Below, piece after piece: positions 1-5,127 of a stretch of 5,127 bases of DNA. Position 1 is the stretch's first letter. Every line of letters starts with the position of its first letter. A model generated the notes under the pieces. That model did not search any database and was not told the DNA's origin. It saw only the letters and a program-made list of their open reading frames with translations. This stretch comes from Candidatus Eiseniibacteriota bacterium (GTDB lineage: Bacteria > Joyebacterota > Joyebacteria > Joyebacterales > Joyebacteraceae): the NCBI GenBank assembly GCA_030610515.1, contig JAUWRQ010000129.1, positions 1 through 5,127 of the forward strand, read 5' to 3'. The position numbers and the translations under genes were made by a program.

Positions 1-2128
1 CAACCTCTTCAAGGAGGTCATGTTCCGCGAGCACCCGGTCAAGTACCCCGTCATCGGCTATCTCGACAACTTCCTCAAGATCACCCGCGACGACCTCGTC
101 GACTACCACTCCAGGATGTACGTCCCGGACAACATGATCTTCGTCGCGGTCGGTGACCTCGACTCGGAAGAGGCCATGGGCAAGATCGCTGCTGCCTTCG
201 CCGAGTTCGAGCGGAAGCCCGTCGACATGCCCGCCCTTCCGCCCGAGTCTCCCCAGCTCGGCCGCAGGGTCCTCCGCGATGAGCGTGACCTCGACATGGC
301 CTACGTGCTGATGGGCTGGCACACGGTTCCGCTCTCTCACCCCGACCTCTACCCGCTCGACGTCATGTCGCACGTCCTCTCCGAGGGCAACAGCTCACGA
401 CTGCACAAGAAGCTGGTCGACGAACTCGGGCTCGTCTACGGCATCACCTCGTGGTCGCACACTCCGGCGTACGACGCGGGGACGTTCGCCGTGTCGATAC
501 AGCTTGATCCCTCTAACATCGACGCCGCCGTCGAGGTGGTAACGGAGGAGATATACAGGCTCGCGAAGGAGACGATCACCGAGGAGGAGATCGAGAAGGC
601 GAAGAAGCTCAAGACGGCGGGCTTCCACTTCAGCAGGCAGGACCTTGAAAGCCTGGCGTCGAGCCTCGGCCGCTCGGAGATCACGGCCGGGAACCCAGAT
701 TTCGACGAGCTCTACACGGCTCACATCCAGGACGTCACCGCGGCCGAGATCCGGGACGTCGCCACGAAGTACTTCTACGACGACAACCTCGGCATCGCGA
801 TCCTGGAGCCTGTGAAGGAGGCCGCCGAGTTGGCGACCGAGGACGAAGGCGAGATGCCCGAGGTCGGCGAGATCCGGAAGCACGTGCTCGACAACGGTCT
901 CACAGTCCTCGTGAAGCAGAACCGCACGAATCCGATCGTCTTCGTCGGCAGCTACACGCTGGCCGGAGCGCGTTTCGAGGAGAAGAACGGCCTTGCGAAC
1001 TTCGTCGCGAGCATGATGCCGCGCGGAACGAAGAAGCGGAGCGCTGACGAGATCGCGTTCGAGATCGACGCCATGGGCGCGCAGTACTCGTGTGTCGCCA
1101 ATCACACGCGCATTCAGTCCGGGATGACCGTACTTACCGAGGACTTCGAGGAGGGCCTCAACCTCTTCGCGGACGTTCTCGTGAATCCCAAGTTCGACAC
1201 CGAGGAGATGAACAAGGAGCGCCCGCTCATCGAGGCGGCGATCCTCGCGCGCGGCGACAACTGGACGACCGACGCCATGGACAGGATGCTCACGGAGCTC
1301 TTCCCGGCGCACCCTTACGGGAGACCTCCGGTCGGCACCCCCGAGAGCGTCGCCTCGATCACCCGCGACGATCTCCTCGATCATCACGGCTCGCTCGTCT
1401 CTCCCGAGAACACCGTCGTCACGGTGTTCGGGGACGTGGGGTACGACGAGGCGATCGCTTCGGTCGACGACGCGCTCGGGCGCTGGGAGGCCAATGGGAC
1501 TGCCTCGCCCAGCATTGCGGTCGAACCCGTGGCCGTCGAGGAGAAGACCCTCACGAGCTACCACGATCGCGCTCAGACCGTGATCCTCATGGGGTCCAAG
1601 GGAATGCCCTACTCGTCCGGTGACCGCCACGCGATGGACGTGCTCGACGCAGTGACGTCCGGCATCTACTACCCCGGCGGATGGCTGCACACCGACCTGA
1701 GGGGAAACTCGCTCGTCTACGTCGTGCACGCGTACAACTGGACGGGCTTCGACACGGGCTACTTCGGCATCTACGCCGCGACGTTCGACGAAGCGCTCGA
1801 CCAGGCGCTCGCGACGATCTACGGGTACATGGAACAGGTGGCAAGCGAACCGATCACGGACGAGGAACTGGAGCAGGCCAAGCAGCTCTGCATCGTCATG
1901 GACAGGACGTCCAAGCAGACGAACGAGTCGCAGTCGCAGGACGTCGCCATCGCGGAGCTCTATGGCATGGGCTACGATTTCAACGAGGGCTACGCGGACG
2001 GGATCAGCACCATCACCAAGGAAGACGTTCAGCGCGTGGCTCAGAAGTACTTGAGCGACCCAGTGACCGTCCTGAGACGCCCGCACCCTGCGGAGGAAGC
2101 CGAGGAGGACCACTCCTCAGCAGAGTAA
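1..2128 (+). CDS. M16 family zinc metallopeptidase (insulinase/pitrilysin type), tandem-domain, 5' partial
   Basis: This is the C-terminal ~708 residues of a two-repeat M16 peptidase; the reading frame is open to the left edge (first full codon at base 2). Numbering residues from the Met codon at base 20, the visible order is: the end of repeat 1's N-domain (HPVKYPVIGYLDN); a first M16_C domain (~21-265, with TRDDL, YVPDNMIFVAVGDLD and the SSRL...GLVYG stretch); a second M16 N-domain (~286-430, starting RKHVLDNGLTVLV); a second M16_C domain (~449-685); and a short acidic tail. The catalytic HxxEH of repeat 1 would lie left of the window. In repeat 2 the motif position reads NFVAS (327-331) and the distal zinc-ligand position is Ala (406-407), so this half is probably structural or substrate-binding. 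About 170-200 residues seem to be missing, which would give a protein of ~900 aa, normal for bacterial tandem M16 enzymes. Such proteins are usually exported to the periplasm, but the signal peptide cannot be seen. The substrate is unknown. Confidence 0.93.
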   Translation, partial: NLFKEVMFREHPVKYPVIGYLDNFLKITRDDLVDYHSRMYVPDNMIFVAVGDLDSEEAMGKIAAAFAEFERKPVDMPALPPESPQLGRRVLRDERDLDMAYVLMGWHTVPLSHPDLYPLDVMSHVLSEGNSSRLHKKLVDELGLVYGITSWSHTPAYDAGTFAVSIQLDPSNIDAAVEVVTEEIYRLAKETITEEEIEKAKKLKTAGFHFSRQDLESLASSLGRSEITAGNPDFDELYTAHIQDVTAAEIRDVATKYFYDDNLGIAILEPVKEAAELATEDEGEMPEVGEIRKHVLDNGLTVLVKQNRTNPIVFVGSYTLAGARFEEKNGLANFVASMMPRGTKKRSADEIAFEIDAMGAQYSCVANHTRIQSGMTVLTEDFEEGLNLFADVLVNPKFDTEEMNKERPLIEAAILARGDNWTTDAMDRMLTELFPAHPYGRPPVGTPESVASITRDDLLDHHGSLVSPENTVVTVFGDVGYDEAIASVDDALGRWEANGTASPSIAVEPVAVEEKTLTSYHDRAQTVILMGSKGMPYSSGDRHAMDVLDAVTSGIYYPGGWLHTDLRGNSLVYVVHAYNWTGFDTGYFGIYAATFDEALDQALATIYGYMEQVASEPITDEELEQAKQLCIVMDRTSKQTNESQSQDVAIAELYGMGYDFNEGYADGISTITKEDVQRVAQKYLSDPVTVLRRPHPAEEAEEDHSSAE

Positions 2129-2139
2129 CGCGTGAGGCA

Positions 2140-2157
2140 GAGCCGGCGGGACGGCTC
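2140..2157 (+). terminator. Weak hairpin just after the M16 gene, possible terminator
   Basis: A 6-bp stem (GAGCCG / CGGCTC) with a 6-nt loop begins 11 nt after the TAA stop of the M16 gene. No T-run follows. An alternative, mutually exclusive pairing (GGACG at 2149-2153 with CGTCC at 2161-2165) is also possible. It could be a weak or Rho-assisted end to the M16 transcript, or chance pairing in GC-rich DNA. Confidence 0.25.
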
Positions 2158-2176
2158 GGTCGTCCGCGATGACGCC

Positions 2177-2260
2177 GCACGACCGGAGGTCCCGTTCAGC
2201 GGCCGCGACGGCCCTTGCATGATCCGGAGGTCCCGTTCAGCGGCCGCCGACTCCGCGCAT
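2177..2260. repeat. Two tandem ~40-bp units with a 24-bp identical core
   Basis: The 24 bases at 2183-2206 recur exactly at 2224-2247. The core begins CCGGAGGTCCCG and ends in the 8-bp palindrome GCGGCCGC. Similarity extends beyond the core: each copy is preceded by GCAYGA (2177-2182 and 2217-2222), and a third GCATCGA starts at 2257, so the unit spacing is 40 bases with small compensating indels. A CCGCGA...GCACGA stretch just before the first unit may be a worn earlier copy. The repeat lies wholly in the gap between two convergent genes. It could be a local tandem duplication, part of a genome-wide intergenic repeat family, or a protein-binding site; the window alone does not decide. Confidence 0.75.
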
Positions 2261-2279
2261 CGAACCACGTAACGAGAGA

Positions 2280-2305
2280 CGCCCGGCGGGAGGACCCGTC
2301 GGGCG
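2280..2305 (-). terminator. GC-rich hairpin between convergent genes, likely terminator of the glycosyltransferase/PAP2 operon
   Basis: An 11-bp stem pairs 2280-2290 with 2295-2305, with one G-U type mismatch and a 4-nt loop (AGGA). On the minus strand it starts 38 nt after the PAP2 stop codon and is followed by TCTCTCGTTACG, which is pyrimidine-rich but not a true U-run. Being an inverted repeat between convergent genes, it could also help stop transcripts of the M16 gene on the plus strand, where the tail (CCTTGCG) is weaker. The structure is clear; the function is inferred from position. Confidence 0.5.
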
Positions 2306-2343
2306 CCTTGCGTGCGGGGCACTCGGTGACAAGCGGGCGAACG

Positions 2344-2937
2344 TCACTCCTCCCGCACGTGAGTGCCTGCCGTGGCCATCGCTCTCTGCCGCCACTTCCG
2401 GTCGAGCGTGCCGCCGAACGTCGTGAGCAGCCTTCCGATCACAAGCCCGAGGAGGGCACCCGCGATCACGTCGAACGGGTAGTGCACGCCGACGTAGATG
2501 CGCGAGTAGGCGACGAGGGCGGCGAACACGAACGCGATAGGAGCGACTTTCGGCAACCGCCAGGAAAGAACCGTGGCCATCGCGAATGAGTTGGCGGCGT
2601 GGGCCGAGGGGAAAGAGAACGCCTTGGAACCATCGACGAGCAGCCTCGTCTGACCCGGAGGCAGGGCGTTGCAGGGCCGGATGCGACCGACGAGAGGCTT
2701 GACCACGCTGGAGGCAATCTGGTCGGCGAGAGCGACGGCGATGATGAGAAGCAGCGCGGCAATGCGGCCCTGCCTTCCACCCCAGATGAGGAGCGCGATC
2801 CAGAGCCCTATGAGAACCGGATACCAGTTCTCCTGGTTCGTGATGAACGGCATCGCCGAATCGAGGATGGGATGCGTCAGTCGCCCGTTCAGGAGAAGGA
2901 ACCAAGAGCGGTCGAGACCAGCGAGCAAATTGATCAT
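2344..2937 (-). CDS. PAP2-family membrane lipid phosphatase
   Basis: This 197-residue integral membrane protein has the full PAP2 (type 2 phosphatidic acid phosphatase) signature. Motif 1 KxxxxxxRP is K80...R87-P88, motif 2 is PSAH at 110-113, and motif 3 SRxxxxxHxxxD is S145-R146...H152...D156. H113 and H152 are the expected nucleophile and its helper. Hydrophobic segments lie near 37-53, 59-75, 115-126, 131-144 and 155-172, and the length is normal for the family. Such enzymes remove phosphate from lipid phosphates or diphosphates (phosphatidate, phosphatidylglycerol phosphate, undecaprenyl diphosphate) at the outer face of the inner membrane; sequence alone does not give the substrate. The ATG start shares one base with the upstream gene's stop (TGATG), and a GGGGAG ribosome binding site sits 6 nt before it. 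Coupling to a polyprenyl-sugar-type glycosyltransferase makes a polyprenyl phosphate or diphosphate substrate attractive, but this is inference. Confidence 0.93.
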   Translation of the reverse strand: MINLLAGLDRSWFLLLNGRLTHPILDSAMPFITNQENWYPVLIGLWIALLIWGGRQGRIAALLLIIAVALADQIASSVVKPLVGRIRPCNALPPGQTRLLVDGSKAFSFPSAHAANSFAMATVLSWRLPKVAPIAFVFAALVAYSRIYVGVHYPFDVIAGALLGLVIGRLLTTFGGTLDRKWRQRAMATAGTHVREE

Positions 2938-4703
2938 CAGCCGCTCCCCACGGAACCGGTGGTTCCGGACCCCGAGACTCCGGGTTCCGAAGCTCTCCCT
3001 TCGTGTCGGCCGCCGCCGGAACGATGGTGCTCGCCCGTCTGGAGAACGCGTTTCGACGCGCCCTCCGGTGAATCGAAGGCGTCCCAGTCAAGTTCGTAGA
3101 TAACCATCTCGTCGCCCCCGGAGATGACGTTGTCCCGCAGAACGACACGATGGATCGGGACGAAGACGCTCTTCCGAACGGACTCAGGGTACCAGTCGGG
3201 GAACAGCACGGCGTAGTCGGGACGCTCTGACGTGAGCAGGCTGAACATCGCGGCGTCGGCGGACTCACCCTGCTTCCTGTAGTCCAAGACCTCCGGGGAA
3301 ATGAGGCCGACGGTGTCGAGGACCTTGCGCTTCGAGAAATAGGCGATGGCCCCGACGTCGTTGACGGCGAGCACGGCGTCGTGAGGAAGGTTCTGGTCGA
3401 TCCACCTGCCGAGCGTCACCTGCATGTCCTCGATGTTCGCCACTTCCCTGCCGTAGAGCTTGCTCCTGTGCCAGATGTTCCTTCCCTGAGCGAGGAGTGT
3501 CAGCGCCATGAAGAACCAGATCAGGCTGCGCTCGAGGACGACTCTGGCGGGGCTACCCATGAACTTGGCTTCGCTGAAGATACGCGCGCCGTAGCTCGCG
3601 GCCGCGTACAGGCCCATCGTGCCTATGATCAGCATCAGAGGAGCCACGGGGGCCGCGTAGCGGCCCTCCTGATACGAGGCGTGACCGAACGGAACAACGA
3701 TGCCGATGATCAGCGGGAAGAGCACCACGATGAGCGGGAGAATGAACGACTGGTATCGCGTTTCGCGGGCATACGGCGTCGAGAGGGTGAGTTTCAGGAA
3801 CCCGAACGGGACCATGACGAAGAGGACCGGGTTGTTGAGTAGACTCTCCCGCAGGAACGACAGGTAGTAGTCGAACGGGTGGACCGTGAGCGACTTCAGG
3901 AGCTCGCGTGGGCTCGATGTGATAAAGGCGGCCAGCAGGCCCTGGTTCCAGGCAAGGGCCTTGGCGTACGCCGTGTTGGGTAGAAACCCGACCCCGAAAC
4001 GCTTGCTGAACACGATGAAAGGAAGCAGAACCCCCGCGTACAGCGCGATGTGCAAGAGCACGGGCACTACCCACTCGCGCGCGGCCAGCTCGCGCCAGCG
4101 CACGAACGTGTTGACGAGCGCTCTGTCGAGCACGGCCGCGAAGAAGAAGATCGCACACTCCGGCCTGGCAAGAGTGGCGAGACCGAACAGAACAGTCGAG
4201 AAGTACTGGCGCTTGTCCCCCTCGCTGGCGTACAGGATGTGCGTCAGGATACCGGCGAGCGACAGCGCGACGGCCAGAGTGATCTCCATTCCGGAGACTC
4301 CGGCCCACAGAAGCCTCGGAAGTGACGCGGCGATGACGGCGGAGAAGAGGGCCTGGCGCGGGTCATTCGTCACCGTGCGCACGATCATGTAGACGAGATA
4401 GACGCTCAACCCGAGGAACAGGATTCCCATGGCCTTCGCACCCAGGACCGGGTCGCCCGTAACGAGGTATCCCGTCGCCGTTACGAAGGTCCACAGCGGC
4501 GCGGTCGACCCCGACGCGGGAACGCCGGGGTTATACGAAAACCCGTGACCGAGGACGATGTTGCGGGCGAACTGGGCGTGGATCCAGGAATCGTCCAGCG
4601 GGAAACCGAAGGTGCCCGTTGCAGCGTGCTCACGCCAGAGGAAGAAGCCGACGAAAACAACCATGACGGCGAGCGCGATGGCGATGTGCGCACGAGTGTT
4701 CAC
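2937..4703 (-). CDS. GT-C type integral-membrane glycosyltransferase (GT39/ArnT/AftB-like)
   Basis: With a GTG start this protein has 588 residues. TM1 is at ~7-23, and about ten hydrophobic segments run to ~407, followed by a soluble, probably periplasmic, C-terminal domain. Family landmarks appear in order: the acidic pair D37-D38 in the first outer loop (LDDSWIHAQFARN, then GHGFSYNPG and STAPLW), SGME at 137-140, LARPE at 178-182, LPNTAYAK at 241-248, EGRYAAPVAP at 346-355, and NDVGAIAYFSKRKVLDTVGL in the C-domain (448-467). These match bacterial GT-C proteins that take sugar from a polyprenyl-phosphate donor on the outer face of the inner membrane, with the DD pair as the catalytic/metal site. 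Acceptor and sugar are unknown. The last ~35 residues are a Gly/Ser/His-rich tail. The GTG at 4703 was chosen because GGGAGAG lies 8 nt upstream and TM1 follows directly; an in-frame ATG at 4904 would add 67 hydrophilic Arg/Pro-rich residues without a visible ribosome binding site. Confidence 0.88.
   Translation of the reverse strand: MNTRAHIAIALAVMVVFVGFFLWREHAATGTFGFPLDDSWIHAQFARNIVLGHGFSYNPGVPASGSTAPLWTFVTATGYLVTGDPVLGAKAMGILFLGLSVYLVYMIVRTVTNDPRQALFSAVIAASLPRLLWAGVSGMEITLAVALSLAGILTHILYASEGDKRQYFSTVLFGLATLARPECAIFFFAAVLDRALVNTFVRWRELAAREWVVPVLLHIALYAGVLLPFIVFSKRFGVGFLPNTAYAKALAWNQGLLAAFITSSPRELLKSLTVHPFDYYLSFLRESLLNNPVLFVMVPFGFLKLTLSTPYARETRYQSFILPLIVVLFPLIIGIVVPFGHASYQEGRYAAPVAPLMLIIGTMGLYAAASYGARIFSEAKFMGSPARVVLERSLIWFFMALTLLAQGRNIWHRSKLYGREVANIEDMQVTLGRWIDQNLPHDAVLAVNDVGAIAYFSKRKVLDTVGLISPEVLDYRKQGESADAAMFSLLTSERPDYAVLFPDWYPESVRKSVFVPIHRVVLRDNVISGGDEMVIYELDWDAFDSPEGASKRVLQTGEHHRSGGGRHEGRASEPGVSGSGTTGSVGSG
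2944..2949 (-). promoter_or_regulatory. Ribosome binding site of the PAP2 gene, inside the upstream coding region
   Basis: On the minus strand GGGGAG is followed by a 6-nt spacer and the ATG at 2937-2935. It lies within the last codons of the glycosyltransferase gene, so ribosomes finishing that gene can restart at the overlapping TGATG. It supports this ATG as the true start. Confidence 0.65.
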
Positions 4704-4711
4704 GAATCCGA

Positions 4712-4718
4712 CTCTCCC
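4712..4718 (-). promoter_or_regulatory. Ribosome binding site deciding the GTG start of the glycosyltransferase
   Basis: GGGAGAG on the minus strand lies 8 nt before the GTG at 4703-4701. The encoded protein then starts NTRAHIAIALAVM, placing the first membrane segment at the N-terminus as expected for GT-C enzymes. This favours the GTG over the upstream in-frame ATG at 4904. Confidence 0.6.
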
Positions 4719-4811
4719 ATGACGCCGCACGGTGCTTCGACCGACGCGCGGGAATGGCGGCACCGGTGCGGTGACGCCGACCGTTCGATGACGGGGCTCT
4801 GAAGCATCTGT

Positions 4812-4840
4812 ATGGTAGCCTGACACGTCCGGACAATCAA
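4812..4840 (-). promoter_or_regulatory. Candidate sigma-70-like promoter for the glycosyltransferase/PAP2 operon
   Basis: On the minus strand TTGATT (4840-4835) is separated by 17 bp from TACCAT (4817-4812). Each hexamer matches 4 of 6 consensus bases and the spacing is ideal. Transcription would start near 4805, leaving a leader of about 100 nt before the GTG at 4703. The spacer contains an 8-bp palindrome, GTCCGGAC (4827-4834), which could be chance or an operator. This is one of the few AT-richer spots in the gap. Promoter consensus in this lineage is unknown. Confidence 0.35.
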
Positions 4841-4928
4841 CCCCAGCGTGGCGGGCGATCGCGGGGCGACCGTCGGGCCCGTGGCGGTCGTTGCGGTCCA
4901 GCACCGCGACAGATGTGGAGACGTGCGA

Positions 4929-4958
4929 GAGGGCCCGGACTGCATCGTCCGGGCCCTC
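4929..4958 (-). terminator. Perfect 12-bp GC-rich hairpin after the sorting-domain gene
   Basis: GAGGGCCCGGAC (4929-4940) pairs perfectly with GTCCGGGCCCTC (4947-4958) around a 6-nt loop. On the minus strand the hairpin starts 30 nt after the TAG stop of the gene at the right edge and lies upstream of the candidate promoter of the next operon, as expected of a terminator between two same-strand transcription units. The downstream tail (TCGCACGTCTCC) has no U-run, so it would not score as a classical Rho-independent terminator. The rest of 4704-4988 shows no convincing gene. Confidence 0.6.
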
Positions 4959-4988
4959 CTCGCGTAACCGGAAGACAGCAACCGGTGC

Positions 4989-5127
4989 CTAGCGGAGAAG
5001 TATCATCTTCCGCCCCAGCTCGCGGTCGTCGGCCATGATTCTGTAGAAGTAGATGCCCGACGCCGCGTCTTCCCCGCCGTCGTTCTTGCCGTCCCACGTT
5101 GTCAAGTAGTCGTCCGCGCCGAGTTCC
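4989..5127 (-). CDS. C-terminal end of a secreted/surface protein with a FlgD-like, type IX-style sorting domain (5' partial)
   Basis: Reading the minus strand from base 5126 gives 45 codons ending in TAG at 4991-4989; the rest of the gene lies right of the window. The peptide has the hallmark end of the FlgD-like Ig fold / type A C-terminal sorting domain: TTWDGKNDGGEDAASGIYFYRI, interrupted only here for description, then a short turn (MADDRE) and the closing strand GRKMILLR. The W-D-G-x-N-D-x-G, S-G-x-Y-F-Y-R and K-M-x-L-L-R pattern is diagnostic. In Bacteroidota this domain directs proteins through the type IX secretion system to the cell surface; in many GC-rich candidate phyla similar tails occur on numerous large extracellular proteins where the export route is less certain. 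Nothing can be said of the functional domain, which is outside the window. Confidence 0.88.
   Translation of the reverse strand, partial: ELGADDYLTTWDGKNDGGEDAASGIYFYRIMADDRELGRKMILLR

Noticed and set aside
11..22. Near-perfect Shine-Dalgarno AAGGAGGT just before the ATG at 20, suggesting that the M16 gene starts here
   Set aside because: The spacing is only 1 nt, too short for initiation. The frame is open upstream and reads N-L-F-K-E-V, which continues typical M16 sequence (…F..HP…PVIG). The protein would otherwise lack its whole catalytic domain, so this is an internal Lys-Glu-Val coding stretch.
395..2113. 572-codon open frame antisense to the M16 gene
   Set aside because: The opposite strand is M16 coding throughout with clear family motifs. 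The antisense product is a Arg/Val/Asp/Leu-rich sequence with no recognisable domain, as expected from a stop-poor shadow frame in GC-rich DNA.
2199..2247. Two GCGGCCGC palindromes (NotI sites) as signs of cloning vector or linker
   Set aside because: They are part of the duplicated 24-bp core in otherwise normal GC-rich intergenic DNA, with no vector or adapter sequence nearby.
2237..3268. 343-codon minus-strand open frame across the intergenic gap, the PAP2 gene and the end of the glycosyltransferase gene
   Set aside because: It is out of frame with two well-supported genes on the same strand and its product is Arg/Pro/Ser-rich low-complexity sequence.
3553..4308. 251-codon minus-strand open frame inside the glycosyltransferase gene
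   Set aside because: It is a frame-shifted shadow of the glycosyltransferase; the real frame has membrane segments and conserved motifs throughout this interval.
4837..5097. 86-codon minus-strand open frame covering the right-hand gap and the end of the window
   Set aside because: It runs out of frame over the sorting-domain fragment, which has a clear motif and stop at 4989, and its product is Arg/Gly-rich with no family resemblance.

Overview
The window is a stretch of GC-rich bacterial chromosome with dense gene packing. It carries two complete genes, two genes cut by the window edges, and two short intergenic gaps. The best clue to the organism is the gene fragment at the right edge. Its product ends in a FlgD-like / type IX-style C-terminal sorting domain, which is typical of the Fibrobacteres-Chlorobi-Bacteroidetes superphylum and nearby candidate phyla. 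Together with the high GC and a periplasmic-type M16 peptidase, this suggests a GC-rich lineage such as Eisenbacteria, Krumholzibacteriota or Latescibacterota. That placement is an inference; there is no rRNA or marker gene here.

Layout. Bases 1-2128 (+) hold the last ~708 codons of a tandem-domain M16 (insulinase/pitrilysin-type) metallopeptidase whose N-terminus lies outside the window. Its second repeat has lost the zinc-binding motif. Bases 2129-2343 separate this gene from a convergent operon. The gap holds possible terminator hairpins and a ~40-bp tandem repeat with a 24-bp identical core. Bases 2344-4703 (-) are a two-gene operon read right to left: first a GT-C type integral-membrane glycosyltransferase, then a PAP2-family lipid phosphatase. 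Their stop and start codons overlap as TGATG. Bases 4704-4988 hold a plausible sigma-70-like promoter for the operon and a strong 12-bp hairpin that probably ends the gene to the right. Bases 4989-5127 (-) are the last 45 codons of the secreted or surface protein.

How the genes relate. The glycosyltransferase should use a polyprenyl-phosphate-linked sugar on the outer face of the inner membrane. The phosphatase has all three PAP2 signature motifs and should remove phosphate from a lipid phosphate or diphosphate, also at the outer face. Their translational coupling suggests one pathway of envelope glycan or glycolipid assembly, possibly with lipid-carrier recycling. The M16 peptidase and the sorting-domain protein are probably independent envelope or secretion genes.

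I see no mobile element, CRISPR array, tRNA or rRNA, and no clear evidence of an undescribed system. The points most worth checking are the glycosyltransferase/PAP2 pair, the intergenic tandem repeat, and the sorting-domain fragment.
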